64,000 nt of DNA from Streptomyces orinoci (GCF_003121295.1 NZ_PHNC01000029.1:806001-870000), one strand, 5' to 3'; positions 17,684 to 26,864 are shown, counted from the first letter of the stretch. A program made the numbers and translations. The notes: generated by a model not told the origin, from the sequence alone.

Positions 17684-18994
17684 TCAGTCCACGGACCCGG
17701 CCGCCACAAAGGTCCCGGCGGCCTTGTCATGCCAGCACTGCCGCCAGGGCCGGTCGAACAGCCCCCAGAGCACATTGAGCACCCCGATGGCCAGCGCCCC
17801 CAGCAGCCCGTAGACCAGCCAGCGGCGCAGCGCCTCCCCCAACGAGGGGGTGTCATGGGACTCGATGCCCAACACCCGCACCCCGCACAGCTTCTTGCCC
17901 AGCGTACGGCCCCACTTGGCGGTGGGCAGCGCCTCATAGAGCACCCCGGCGAGCAGCAACACCCCCAGCACGATGGCCAGATAGGTGCCGGTGGTGCCGT
18001 CCAGCAGCCAGACGGTCACCGTCTGGCCGGAGCGCTTGGCCTGGTCCACCTTGTCGTCGATATGCGCCACCGACTTGTTCCACAGCGGGACCGCCACCGT
18101 GCTCACCGCCCCGCCCAGCACCAGGCTGTCCACCAGCCGGGCGGCCAGCCGCCGGGCCAGCGGCGCCGGACGGCCCTGCCGCTGGGCGGCGGCCAGGAAG
18201 GGATCCAGCACCGGGGGCTTCCAGGGCGCGGGCGCCGACTCCGCGGGCCCCGGCAGGGGTTGGGACTGCTGGGGCTGCGACGGGGGTGCCTGCTGGGCGA
18301 GTTGATGCACCTGCTGTGCCCAGCCCACCTGCGGCGGCTGGGGCTGCGGTGAGAGCTGGGGCTGGATCTGCTGTGGCTGGGGCTGCTGCGGCTGGACCGC
18401 CGGAGCGGGCCGGGCCGGAGGCTCCGGGCGGGGCGCCTCCTGCCCGCCGGGCCAGGGCCGCGGCACCAGCGACTCGGCCGGCGGCGGGCCGGGCCGCGAG
18501 GGGGTGGCCGGTACGGGCGCGGACTCGGCACGCAGCGCCAGCGTCCCCTCCGCGCGGGGCCGGGGTTCGCCGAACCCGGGGGTCCCTTCCCCGGCCGCGG
18601 GCGCCGCCGTGGCCGGTACCGGGGCCGGGGGCACCTCCGCCGCCGGGCCCAGGGGCCGGGCCAGCCGGGGATCCCTGGGCGGCGGCACCGGCCTTCCGTC
18701 ACCGATCTCCTGCGGCTCCTCGTCCAGGAACACCGGCCCGGTCTCCTCCGGCAGCGGCCGGGAGCTGCGCGCGGCCGGCGGCACGGGGGCAGCCGGGGCC
18801 GGGGCCGGCAGGGGTGCGGGGACCACTCCGGGCGGCGGGCCGGGCATCGGCTCCCCCTCCGCCGGGGCCGGCCGGCTGGTCCCGGGTACCCAGGCGGTGC
18901 CACTCCAGTAACGGATATAGCCGGGGATGGACGGGTCGGGGTAGAAGCCCGCGCCGGGGCTGCTGTCGGCGGATCCCGGGATGGGTGCGCTCAT
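17684..18994 (-). CDS. DUF2510-RDD membrane protein with long Pro/Gln linker
   Basis: 436 residues in three parts. A DUF2510-like N-terminus (GFYPDPSIPGYIRYWSGTAW) comes first. About 240 residues of disordered Pro/Ala/Gln linker with PQPQQ-type repeats follow. The RDD domain starts near ARRLAARLVDSLVLGG and has three to four membrane helices, TAKWGRTLGKKLCGVRVLG and a C-terminal WHDKAAGTFVAAGSVD. The latter block is shared with the adjacent RDD protein (HDKAAKT), so the two look like tandem paralogues with different heads. Start MSAPIPGSA at ATG 18994. Confidence 0.82.
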   Translation of the reverse strand: MSAPIPGSADSSPGAGFYPDPSIPGYIRYWSGTAWVPGTSRPAPAEGEPMPGPPPGVVPAPLPAPAPAAPVPPAARSSRPLPEETGPVFLDEEPQEIGDGRPVPPPRDPRLARPLGPAAEVPPAPVPATAAPAAGEGTPGFGEPRPRAEGTLALRAESAPVPATPSRPGPPPAESLVPRPWPGGQEAPRPEPPARPAPAVQPQQPQPQQIQPQLSPQPQPPQVGWAQQVHQLAQQAPPSQPQQSQPLPGPAESAPAPWKPPVLDPFLAAAQRQGRPAPLARRLAARLVDSLVLGGAVSTVAVPLWNKSVAHIDDKVDQAKRSGQTVTVWLLDGTTGTYLAIVLGVLLLAGVLYEALPTAKWGRTLGKKLCGVRVLGIESHDTPSLGEALRRWLVYGLLGALAIGVLNVLWGLFDRPWRQCWHDKAAGTFVAAGSVD

Positions 18995-19356
18995 GGTCTC
19001 CGGTGTCCCGTATTCTGCTCGGCCGTTCTGGAATGTCCTGGCAGTCTGCCGCACGCGCGGGGGGCCGCGCGATGGGGTGGTGAACCGCCCGTCGTATGAA
19101 CCGCTCCGGGCCCGTGGTGGTGACGCCCTGACGTCAATGCGCAAAAGGCAACCCGTAGCGGGGTCAACAGGTCTACCAGACGGCCCACCTCGGTGCCGCC
19201 CCGATACCCAGGGGACCACTCGCACGTGCGACCGGTGAGTCAAGCCCGGCGGGTGTGGCCTCAGTGGCCGGGAACGGGGAAGGAGACCGTCCCGAAGGAT
19301 GCGAAGCCGCGTTGTGGGCGCGGCCCTGACACAGCCGAGTGGAGAGGTCGCACTTG
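18995..19356. other. Intergenic region upstream of ssgG
   Basis: 362 bp separating the divergent RDD gene and ssgG. No gene supported. GC drops slightly around 19110-19160, a plausible promoter zone. A partial DasR-like string at 19167-19180 does not meet the consensus. Confidence 0.35.
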
Positions 19357-19791
19357 ATGCATACGGTGCTGGAAGAAGAGCTGGAGACCGAACTGGTGCT
19401 GTCGCCGGAACACGGGATTCCGCTCGCCGCCCGGGTGTCCTACCGGACGGACGACCCCTATGCCGTGCGCTTCACCTTCCACCTCGGCGACGGGACCCCG
19501 GTGGACTGGACATTCGCCCGGGAACTGCTGATGGAGGGGGTGCGGCGGCCCTGCGGGCAGGGCGATGTACGGGTGTGGCCGATGCTGTCCCGGGGGCGGG
19601 CGGTGGCCTGTGTGGCCCTGGTCTCGCCGGATGGGGAGGCCCTCTTGCGAGTGCCGCTGCGGAAGTTGCGGGAGTGGCTGGACCGTACGTTGCAGGTGGT
19701 GCCCGAGGGGCAGGAGGGGCAGTGGCTGGGCCTGGACGAGGCGCTGCGAGTCCTGCTGGCCCCGGCAGCGGGCGAGGAAGGCGCCCCGTAG
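19357..19791 (+). CDS. ssgG: SsgA-like sporulation protein, SsgG type
   Basis: 144-residue SsgA-like protein (SALP), a family found only in morphologically complex actinobacteria and involved in sporulation septum placement and spore wall control. Family features are TVLEEELETELVLSPEHGIPL, ARVSYRTDDPYAVRFTFHLG, VDWTFARELLMEGVRRPCGQ and GDVRVWPMLSRG. ATG 19357 follows GGAGAGG. By position in the conserved segment it corresponds to S. coelicolor ssgG; the subtype rests on synteny recalled from memory. Confidence 0.82.
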   Translation: MHTVLEEELETELVLSPEHGIPLAARVSYRTDDPYAVRFTFHLGDGTPVDWTFARELLMEGVRRPCGQGDVRVWPMLSRGRAVACVALVSPDGEALLRVPLRKLREWLDRTLQVVPEGQEGQWLGLDEALRVLLAPAAGEEGAP

Positions 19792-19902
19792 GGGCGCCCC
19801 TCAGGGGCGCGGGGCAGCTGCGATATGCGGCTCCGCCGCGTGGGCGCGACCAGCCGAAACGCACCCCGCACCCACACCACAACGCGAACCCCCGTAACCC
19901 CC

Positions 19903-21270
19903 TCAAAGCACCTTGCCGGGATTCAGCAGACCCAGGGGATCGAAAACCCCCTTGATCCCCCGCTGCATCTCCATGCTCACCGGCCCCGCCTCCCTGGCCA
20001 GCCACTCCCGTTTGAGAAGCCCCACCCCATGCTCCCCGGTGATGGTGCCGCCCAACTCCAGCCCCAGGGCCATGATTTCCTCGAAGGACTTCTTGGCCCG
20101 CCGGGCCTCCTCCGGGTCTGCGGGGTCGAAGCAGACCACCGGGTGGGTGTTGCCGTCGCCCGCGTGGGCGCAGACCCCGATGGTCAGGCCGTGCCGCTCA
20201 GCGATGGCGGCGGTGCCGTCCAGCATCTCGGCCAGCCGGCCGCGCGGCACACAGACGTCGTCGATCATGGTGGCCGGGCGCAGGGCCTCCAGCGCGGGCA
20301 GCGACATCCGGCGGGCCTTGAGCAGCAGTTCGGACTCGGCGGCGCTGTCCGCGGGCACCACCTCGGTGGCCCCGGCCTCGGTGCACAGTTCGCCCACCGC
20401 CGCCAGGTCCGCCTGTGCCCGTGGAGTGTCGAAGGCGGCCAGCAGCAGGGCCTCGGTGCTCTCCGGAAGCCCCATTTTCCCCAGGGCGTTGACCGCCCGT
20501 ACCGTGGTGCGGTCCATCAACTCCAGCAGACAGGGCGCGTGTCCGCGGGCCATGATGCGGCGTACCGCCTCACAGGCGGTGGCGGTGGACGGGAACTCGG
20601 CGGCCAGCGCCAGCTGTTGTGGTGGCGCGGGCTTCAGGGCCAGTACCGCCCGTACCACCACTCCGAGGCTGCCCTCGGATCCCACGAAGAGGCGGGTGAG
20701 GTCATAGCCGGCCACTCCCTTGGCGGTGCGGCGTCCGGTGGTCAGCAGCCGTCCGTCCGCCAGGACCACCTCCAGGCCCAGCACATACTCGGCCGTTACG
20801 CCGTACTTGACGCAGCACAGCCCGCCGGAGCCGGTGCCGATATTGCCGCCGATGGTGCACTGTTCCCAACTGGAGGGATCGGGCGGGTAGTAGAGGCCGT
20901 GCTCGGCCACCGCCCGGGACAACACCGCGTTGACCACGCCGGGTTCGACCACCGCGATCCGCTCCACCGGGTCGATCTCGATGATCCGGTCCATCTTCAC
21001 CAGGGAGAGCACCATGCAGCCCTCGGTGGCATTGGCCGCGCCGGACAGGCCGGTCCGGGCTCCCTGGGGCACCACCGGCACCCGTAGCTCGGTGGCGGTG
21101 CGCATCACATGCCGTACCTCCTCGACGGTGCGCGGCAGCACCACCACCGCCGGATTCCCGGCGGCGCAGAAACCGGCCATATCGGTGGCGTAGGAGGCGG
21201 TGACATCGGGGTCGGTGAGGACGGCCTCGGCGGGCAGCCCCTTGCGCAGCAGCCTGATCAGATCACCCAT
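19903..21270 (-). CDS. FAD-linked oxidase, GlcD/D-lactate dehydrogenase type
   Basis: 455-residue flavoprotein of the FAD-binding_4/GlcD family that oxidises 2-hydroxy acids such as glycolate or D-lactate. The PCMH FAD domain includes RVPVVPQGARTGLSGAANA and PPDPSSWEQCTIGGNIGTGSGG. The substrate domain follows, with the C-terminal GTITGEHGVGLLKREWL motif and CAHAGDGNTHPVVCFD (conserved His). The start MGDLIRLLRKGLP is the one consistent with the family. No FeS domain is visible. It is the gene downstream of hpd, separated by a terminator. Confidence 0.87.
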   Translation of the reverse strand: MGDLIRLLRKGLPAEAVLTDPDVTASYATDMAGFCAAGNPAVVVLPRTVEEVRHVMRTATELRVPVVPQGARTGLSGAANATEGCMVLSLVKMDRIIEIDPVERIAVVEPGVVNAVLSRAVAEHGLYYPPDPSSWEQCTIGGNIGTGSGGLCCVKYGVTAEYVLGLEVVLADGRLLTTGRRTAKGVAGYDLTRLFVGSEGSLGVVVRAVLALKPAPPQQLALAAEFPSTATACEAVRRIMARGHAPCLLELMDRTTVRAVNALGKMGLPESTEALLLAAFDTPRAQADLAAVGELCTEAGATEVVPADSAAESELLLKARRMSLPALEALRPATMIDDVCVPRGRLAEMLDGTAAIAERHGLTIGVCAHAGDGNTHPVVCFDPADPEEARRAKKSFEEIMALGLELGGTITGEHGVGLLKREWLAREAGPVSMEMQRGIKGVFDPLGLLNPGKVL

Positions 21271-21314
21271 GGCCCCACCCTGCCACCGCCCGCTCCGGCG
21301 GGGAAGATCGCACA

Positions 21315-21347
21315 CCGCGGCCCCGCCGGGAAAGGACGGGGCCGCGG
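21315..21347. terminator. Hairpin terminator after hpd
   Basis: Perfect 11-bp stem CCGCGGCCCCG with an 11-base loop, 22 bp beyond the hpd stop and 45 bp before the FAD oxidase start on the same strand. Confidence 0.75.
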
Positions 21348-21368
21348 GGCGGGGGGCTGGGAAAGGGG

Positions 21369-22514
21369 TCAGAGGTTGCCGCGCTTGGCCTGTTCGCGCT
21401 CGATGGCCTCGAACAGCGCCTTGAAGTTGCCCTTGCCGAAGCCCATGGAGCCATGCCGCTCGATCATCTCGAAGAAGACCGTCGGCCGGTCCTGCACCGG
21501 CTTGGTGAAGATCTGCAGCAGATAGCCGTCCTCGTCCCGGTCCACCAGGATCTTCAGCTCGCGCAGGGTCTCGATGGGCACCCGGGTCTCGCCGGCCCAC
21601 TCGCCAAGGGTGTCGTAGTACGAGTCGGGGGTGTCCAGGAACTGGACTCCGGCCGCCCGCATGGCCCTTACCGTGGCCACGATGTCATTGGTGGCCAGCG
21701 CGATGTGCTGGAGCCCCGGGCCGCCGTAGAACTCCAGATACTCGTCGATCTGCGACTTCTTCTTGGCGATGGCCGGCTCGTTGAGCGGGAACTTCACCTT
21801 TCGGGTGCCGTCCGCGACCACCTTGGACATCAGGGCGCTGTACTCGGTGGCGATGTCGTCGCCCACGAACTCCTTCATATTCGTGAAGGCCATCACCTTG
21901 TGGTAGAAGTCCACCCACTCGTCCATCTTGCCGAGTTCGACATTGCCCACGCAGTGGTCGATGGCCTGGAAGTTACGCCGGGCCGGGGGCTCCACAATGG
22001 GGTCGGCGGCGACGAACCCGGGCAGGTAGGGGCCGTCATAGCCGGAGCGCTCCACCAGGGTGTGCCGGGTCTGGCCATAGGTGGCGATGGCGGCCAGCAC
22101 GACGGTGCCGTGCTCGTCCTTGAGCTCGTACGGCTCCTCAAGACCCCGGGCACCGTGTTCCACCGCGTAGGCGTAGGCGGCGCGGGCGTCCGGCACCTCG
22201 ATGGCCAGGTCCACCACGCCGTCACCGTGCTCGAAGACATGCTGGGCCAGGAAGCGGCCGCGCTCGGTGCTCGCCTTGATGACGGTGGTGAAGACAAAGC
22301 GGGCGCGGCCCGACTCCAGGACATAACTCGCGGTCTCGCGGCTGCCGTTCTCCGGTCCGGAGTACGCGACCAGCTTCATACCGAAGGCGGTGGAGTAGTA
22401 GTGCGCGGCCTGTTTGGCGTTGCCGACGGCGAAGACGACCGCGTCCATTCCCTTCACCGGGAAGGGGTCCGCCTGCCGAGCGGTGTGGGGAGTGTGATCC
22501 GTGGTCTGCGTCAT
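21369..22514 (-). CDS. hppD: 4-Hydroxyphenylpyruvate dioxygenase
   Basis: Fe(II) dioxygenase converting 4-hydroxyphenylpyruvate to homogentisate in tyrosine breakdown. 381 residues with two vicinal-oxygen-chelate domains. The iron ligands are visible: His in QAIDHCVGNVE, His in GLQHIALATND and Glu in VFFEMIERHGSMGFGKGNF; the C-terminal helix follows. Start MTQTTDHTPHT at ATG 22514. Divergent from an Lrp/AsnC regulator 122 bp away with an inverted repeat between them, a likely local control pair. Confidence 0.95.
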   Translation of the reverse strand: MTQTTDHTPHTARQADPFPVKGMDAVVFAVGNAKQAAHYYSTAFGMKLVAYSGPENGSRETASYVLESGRARFVFTTVIKASTERGRFLAQHVFEHGDGVVDLAIEVPDARAAYAYAVEHGARGLEEPYELKDEHGTVVLAAIATYGQTRHTLVERSGYDGPYLPGFVAADPIVEPPARRNFQAIDHCVGNVELGKMDEWVDFYHKVMAFTNMKEFVGDDIATEYSALMSKVVADGTRKVKFPLNEPAIAKKKSQIDEYLEFYGGPGLQHIALATNDIVATVRAMRAAGVQFLDTPDSYYDTLGEWAGETRVPIETLRELKILVDRDEDGYLLQIFTKPVQDRPTVFFEMIERHGSMGFGKGNFKALFEAIEREQAKRGNL

Positions 22515-22541
22515 GCGCGCAGCGTCTCGCCGATCCACAAG

Positions 22542-22580
22542 GTGCGCAATAGTTTGTGCATTCGCTGGGCATAATGCACA
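22542..22580. promoter_or_regulatory. Candidate Lrp/AsnC operator between hppD and its regulator
   Basis: Inverted repeat TGTGCATT (22555-22562) - 10 bp - AATGCACA (22573-22580), with a related half-site GTGCGCAAT just before (22542-22550). The dyad shape and the divergent arrangement fit an AsnC-family operator. Confidence 0.65.
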
Positions 22581-22635
22581 GCGGTGCCGCCGATTTGGCA
22601 GGCGTTCTGTACATGCTGACCACGAGGGGCCGACC

Positions 22636-23103
22636 ATGGCGATCGATCGTTTGGACGGCAGGCTGATCGAGCTGCTGGCACAGGAGCCCAGGATCGGGGT
22701 GCTGGAGGCCTCGCGGCGGCTGGGGGTGGCCCGCGGCACGGTGCAGGCCCGGCTGGACCGGCTCCAGGCCCAGGGGGTGATCAGGGGCTTCGGGCCGGAT
22801 GTGGACCCGGCCGCGCTGGGCTATCCGGTGACCGCCTTCGCCACGCTGGAGATCAAACAGGGGCAGGGCTCGGATGTGCGGACGCATCTGGCGACGGTGC
22901 CGGAGGTGCTGGAGCTGCACACCATTACCGGGCACGGTGACATGCTGTGCCGGCTGGTGGCCCGCTCCAATGCGGATCTGCAACGGGTGATTGACCGGGT
23001 GGTCGGCTTCGAGGGGATTGTCCGGGCCTCGACGGCCATCGTCATGGAGAACGCGGTGCCGCTGCGGATCATCCCCTTGGTCCGAGCCGCCTCCGACGGC
23101 TGA
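22636..23103 (+). CDS. Lrp/AsnC family regulator
   Basis: 155-residue leucine-responsive-type regulator. The N-terminal winged helix-turn-helix shows LDGRLIELLAQEPRIG and ARGTVQARLDRLQAQGVI. The C-terminal RAM ligand domain includes PVTAFATLEIKQG and ELHTITGHGDMLCRLVARS. ATG 22636 after ACGAGGGGC. Divergent from hppD, so I infer aromatic amino-acid or ring-cleavage signalling to the dioxygenase. Ends just before a cluster of intergenic repeats. Confidence 0.88.
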   Translation: MAIDRLDGRLIELLAQEPRIGVLEASRRLGVARGTVQARLDRLQAQGVIRGFGPDVDPAALGYPVTAFATLEIKQGQGSDVRTHLATVPEVLELHTITGHGDMLCRLVARSNADLQRVIDRVVGFEGIVRASTAIVMENAVPLRIIPLVRAASDG

Positions 23104-23115
23104 GGGTGCGGCCTT

Positions 23116-23335
23116 AGGGGCGCGGGGAACTGCGCGACCGGCCACGCACGGCCCGCACGCGACATGCAACCGGAGGTTTGGGGGCCCTTCACCTCGCCGT
23201 GGGCGATCAGGCTTCGTCGCCGGGTGCGGCATGTCGTGGGCTGGTCGCGCAGTTCCCCGCGCCCCTGGTGGGGCAACCGGTTTCGTCGCCGGGTGCGGGC
23301 CGCCATCGGCTGAGCGCGCAGTTCCCCGCGCCCCT
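23116..23335. repeat. Three copies of the GC-rich intergenic repeat
   Basis: Copies at 23116-23139 (AGGGGCGCGGGGAACTGCGC) and, inverted, at 23243-23266 and 23314-23335, fill the gap between the Lrp gene and the Lon-like gene. The opposite orientations allow large hairpins, and the gap probably acts as a bidirectional transcription end. Confidence 0.75.
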
Positions 23336-23347
23336 AAAGGCGCACCC

Positions 23348-24145
23348 TCAGCAGTGAGGGACCGGCTGGCCCGCGGTGAGGGCCCGGAGCGAGGCGACCG
23401 CATCGGCCAGCTTGGTCACCGGAACCAGGCGCAACCCCTTGAGCCGCACGGCCTCCGCATCGGCGCACTCCGCCTTCGGGACCAGGAACACCGTCGCCCC
23501 GTCCCGCTTCGCCGCCTGCGTCTTCAGCGCCACCCCGCCGACCGGGCCGACCGAGCCGTCCGGGTCGATGGTGCCCGTACCGGCGATGGTCCGCCCGCCC
23601 GTGAGCTCACCGCCCCGGCCATCGCCGTCGATCTTGTCCACCACACCCAGCGCGAACAACAGCCCCGCGCTGGGCCCGCCGATGTCCGGCAGGCTCAGCG
23701 AGATCTTGACGTCCTTGGGCGAGCGGTGCAGATAGCCCAGGGCCGCGCCGACCGCCGAGTCCTGGGACTTCTTCATATCGGCCACATTGTGCCGCTCGAT
23801 CTGCTGGTCGGTCTGGCCCGAGGGAAAGACCGCCTCCCTCGGCATCACGGCCCGGTCGGTGCGGAACCAGCCGTCCACCACATCGGCCAGCGAGACATCC
23901 ACCCGCGGCCCGGTCGCGATGATGGTGACCATCCTCAGCTGCCCGCTGGTCCTGCGGGCGCCGATACCGCTGATGCTGATCACCGGCTTGCGCTCATGGT
24001 CGGCGAGCACATTGACCGTGGTGCCCGGCCGCGCGATGGCGAAGGGCAGCGGCGCGAACGCGGCGGTCAGCAGCAGGGCCAGCACGGGCACGGCGCAGAG
24101 GACGAGCGTACGGACCCGGCGGGACCGGCGAGGCGGATTCGGCAT
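23348..24145 (-). CDS. Membrane-anchored Lon-like (S16) protease, short form
   Basis: 265 residues. An N-terminal basic stretch and one membrane helix (VLALLLTAAFAPLPFAIARPG) put the rest outside. The protease domain shows IGGPSAGLLFALGVVD with Ser159 and GGVALKTQAAKRDG with a lysine near 208, the Ser-Lys dyad of the YlbL/Lon S16 group. Usual YlbL proteins insert a PDZ domain between the anchor and the protease; here residues 50-140 are too short for that. On the same strand, 45 bp downstream of the IclR gene. Confidence 0.82.
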   Translation of the reverse strand: MPNPPRRSRRVRTLVLCAVPVLALLLTAAFAPLPFAIARPGTTVNVLADHERKPVISISGIGARRTSGQLRMVTIIATGPRVDVSLADVVDGWFRTDRAVMPREAVFPSGQTDQQIERHNVADMKKSQDSAVGAALGYLHRSPKDVKISLSLPDIGGPSAGLLFALGVVDKIDGDGRGGELTGGRTIAGTGTIDPDGSVGPVGGVALKTQAAKRDGATVFLVPKAECADAEAVRLKGLRLVPVTKLADAVASLRALTAGQPVPHC

Positions 24146-24189
24146 GCCGTCGAATCTAATTCACCGCGGCCCCACCCGGCACCGAGGGC

Positions 24190-24831
24190 CTAGCGGAGCG
24201 CGTCCGCCACTTCCTTGGCCGCCTCCATCACCCGGGTCCCGACCCGCTCCGGCACACAGTCGGTGAGCAACACCACACCCACGCTGCCCTCGATTCCGCT
24301 CACCCCCAGCAGGGGGGCGGCGGCGCCGCTGGCCCCGGCCTCCAGTTCGCCGTGTGTCAGCGCGTACCCGGGGTTGTCCACCTCGCCCCGGCGGGCGGCC
24401 AGGATGGCCCGGCCCGCCGCGCCCCGGTCCAGTGGATGCCGGAACCCGGTGCGATAGGCCACGTGGTAGTCGGTCCAGGTCGGCTCGACCACGGCCACGG
24501 CCAGTGCCTCGGCGCCGTCCACCAGCGTCAGATGGGCCGTTGCCCCCAGATCCTCGGCCAGGGCCCGCAGAGCGGGCAGGGCCGCCTCGCGGACCAGTGG
24601 GTGCACCTGGCGGCCCAGCCTGAGCACGCCCAGGCCCACCCTGGCCCGGCCGCCGATGTCACGGCGCACTAATTCATGCTGCTCCAGGGTGGCCAGCAGC
24701 CGGTAGACCACCGTGCGGTTGACCCCCAGGCGGACCGACAACTCGGTGACGGTCAGCCCATGGTCGGTCTCCGCGAGCAGCTTGAGCACGCGCAGCCCTC
24801 TGTCGAGCGTCTGCGAAGTCTCCGCGGTCAC
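24190..24831 (-). CDS. IclR family transcriptional regulator
   Basis: 213 residues. An N-terminal HTH (SQTLDRGLRVLKLLAETDHG, LGVNRTVVYRLLATLEQHELVRR) is followed by the GAF-like effector domain with LDRGAAGRAILAARRGEV. The start GTG 24831 has a strong GGAGGAGGGGCG upstream, better than the more distal GTG at 24861. The palindrome TCCGCTTCGCGGA is upstream. Downstream is the Lon-like protease gene and upstream a helicase, so its target is not obvious. Confidence 0.85.
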   Translation of the reverse strand: MTAETSQTLDRGLRVLKLLAETDHGLTVTELSVRLGVNRTVVYRLLATLEQHELVRRDIGGRARVGLGVLRLGRQVHPLVREAALPALRALAEDLGATAHLTLVDGAEALAVAVVEPTWTDYHVAYRTGFRHPLDRGAAGRAILAARRGEVDNPGYALTHGELEAGASGAAAPLLGVSGIEGSVGVVLLTDCVPERVGTRVMEAAKEVADALR

Positions 24832-24993
24832 GACGCCCCTCCTCCGATGAAAGGCGGGCACTCACCGCGGTGGGGCGCCGCCGGTCCCGTTCCGGCGGCG
24901 CGCGGGGAGAGACCGCCGGGTCGCTTGACGCGGCCGCGCTCCGCGGCGGCGCTGCCACGGGGCGTGTACGTGACCGGCACGGTAGCGAGCAGG

Positions 24994-25006
24994 TCCGCTT
25001 CGCGGA
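24994..25006. promoter_or_regulatory. Candidate IclR autoregulatory palindrome
   Basis: TCCGC-TTC-GCGGA, a 13-bp dyad about 165 bp before the IclR start in a 242-bp gap. The form is right for IclR-type operators, but no second copy was found, so this is weak. Confidence 0.35.
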
Positions 25007-25073
25007 AGAGTCTGCCCACAATCCGGGCTCGGCGCATATGAATTGCACCTTGCCGCGGAGGACCCGGCGGGGC

Positions 25074-26864
25074 TCAGCGCATCCTGGTGGCCCACTCCCG
25101 CACCTTGTTGATGCGCTCGGTGAGCTGCCCCGCGGTGGCCTCCGCGCTGGGCGGTCCGCCGCAGACCCGGCGCAGTTCGGTGTGGATCACGCCATGCGGC
25201 TTGCCGCTCTGGTGGACATAGGCACCCACCAGGGTGTTCAACTGCTTGCGCAGTTCCAGGAGTTCCTTGTGGGTGACCACCGGCCGCCGCTCGGCCGGGA
25301 TCTCCAGCAGGTCCGCCTCCTGGTCCGGCTTGCGGCGGCTGTGCGCGATCTGCCGCGCCTGCCGCTTCTGCAGCAGCAGTTGGACCTGCTCGGGCTCCAA
25401 CAGCCCCGGAATTCCCAGGTAGTCCTGCTCCTCCTCGCTGCCCGGATGCGCCTGCATGCCGAACTCGGCGCCGTCATAGAGCACCCGGTCGAAGACCGCG
25501 TCCGACTCCAGCGCCTCAAAGGGCAGCATGTCCTGCTCGCCGGTGTCCTCGTCCTGCTGCTTCTCCGCCTCCGCCAGGAGCTTTTCCTCCTCGGCGTAGG
25601 GGTTCTCCTCCTCGCCCTCCTTCTTGGGCTTGTCCAGGACGTGGTCCCGCTCCACCTCCATCTCATTGGCGAAGGTCAGCAGGGTGGGGATGGTCGGTAC
25701 GAACACCGAGGCGGTCTCGCCGCGCCGCCGGGAACGGACAAAACGGCCCACCGCCTGGGCGAAGAACAGCGGGGTGGAGATGGTGGTGGCATACACCCCG
25801 ACCGCCAGCCGCGGTACGTCCACCCCCTCGGACACCATCCGGACGGCGACCATCCACCGCGAGTCACCCTGGGAGAAGTCGTCGATGCGCTGGGAGGCGC
25901 CGGAGTCGTCGGAGAGCACCACCGTGGGCCCCTCCCCGGTGATCTCCCGCAGCAGCTTGGCGTACGAGCGGGCCGAGTCCTGGTCGCTGGCGATCACCAG
26001 CGCCCCGGCGTCCGGGATGGACTTGCGCACCTCGGTCAGCCGCTGGTCGGCGGCACGCAGCACATTGGGCATCCAGTCGCCGCGCGGGTCCAGCGCGGTC
26101 CGCCAGGCCTGGGAGATGGCGTCCTTGGTCATCGGCTCGCCGAGCCGGGCCGAGAGCTCGTCGCCCGCCTTGGTGCGCCAGCGCATATTGCCGCTGTAGG
26201 AGAGGAAGATCACCGGCCGGACAACGCCGTCGGCGAGCGCGTTGCCATAGCCATAGGTGTAGTCGGCCGCCGAGCGCCGGATCCCGTCGTTGCCCTCCTC
26301 ATAGGTGACAAACGGGATGGGATTGGTGTCGGAGCGGAAGGGCGTACCGGTCAGACAGAGCCGGCGGGTGGCCGGTTCAAAGGCTTCCAGACAGGCGTCG
26401 CCCCAGGAGCGGGAGTCGCCGGCGTGGTGGATCTCGTCCAGGATCACCAGCGTCTTGCGCTGCTCACAGCGGTTGCGGTGCAGCATGGGGCGGACGCCGA
26501 CACCGGCGTAGGTGACGGCGACGCCGTGGTACTCACGGCCCAGCGGGCCGGCGCTGTACTCCGGGTCCAGCTTGATACCCACCCGGGCCGCGGCCTCGGC
26601 CCACTGCTTCTTCAGATGCTCGGTGGGTGCGACCACCGTCACCTGCTGCACCACATGGTGGTGCAGCAGCCAGGAGGCCAGGGTCAGCGCGAAGGTGGTC
26701 TTTCCGGCGCCCGGGGTGGCCACGGCGAGGAAGTCGCGGGGCTGGGTCTGGATGTACTTGTCCATGGCGCCCTGCTGCCAGGCGCGCAGCTTGTTGGCGG
26801 TACCCCAGGGGGCCCGGCCGGGGAAGGCGGGCGAAAGGTGATGGTTGGCGGTGGTGGTAGTCAC
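25074..26864 (-). CDS. SF2 DEAD/DEAH-type helicase (DNA repair helicase-like)
   Basis: 596-residue superfamily-2 helicase. Motif I is AVATPGAGKTTFAL, followed by VVAPTEHLKKQW (Ia), LVILDEIHHAG (II, DEIH), LCLTGTPFRSD (III), VSEGVDVPRLAVGVYAT and QAVGRFVRSRRRGE (motifs V-VI). A Glu/Lys-rich acidic insert (residues about 420-470) sits after the second RecA domain, and a helical C-terminal part includes IAHSRRKPDQE. The Q-like front end (ANKLRAWQQGAMDKY) suggests the ERCC3/UvrB-type repair group. No partner genes visible. Confidence 0.87.
   Translation of the reverse strand: MTTTTANHHLSPAFPGRAPWGTANKLRAWQQGAMDKYIQTQPRDFLAVATPGAGKTTFALTLASWLLHHHVVQQVTVVAPTEHLKKQWAEAAARVGIKLDPEYSAGPLGREYHGVAVTYAGVGVRPMLHRNRCEQRKTLVILDEIHHAGDSRSWGDACLEAFEPATRRLCLTGTPFRSDTNPIPFVTYEEGNDGIRRSAADYTYGYGNALADGVVRPVIFLSYSGNMRWRTKAGDELSARLGEPMTKDAISQAWRTALDPRGDWMPNVLRAADQRLTEVRKSIPDAGALVIASDQDSARSYAKLLREITGEGPTVVLSDDSGASQRIDDFSQGDSRWMVAVRMVSEGVDVPRLAVGVYATTISTPLFFAQAVGRFVRSRRRGETASVFVPTIPTLLTFANEMEVERDHVLDKPKKEGEEENPYAEEEKLLAEAEKQQDEDTGEQDMLPFEALESDAVFDRVLYDGAEFGMQAHPGSEEEQDYLGIPGLLEPEQVQLLLQKRQARQIAHSRRKPDQEADLLEIPAERRPVVTHKELLELRKQLNTLVGAYVHQSGKPHGVIHTELRRVCGGPPSAEATAGQLTERINKVREWATRMR

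Noticed and set aside
19167..19180. ACAGGTCTACCAGA, partial likeness to a DasR element upstream of ssgG
   Set aside because: It lacks the inner dyad (TCTAGA-like centre and the second CCA half) that the three accepted sites share.
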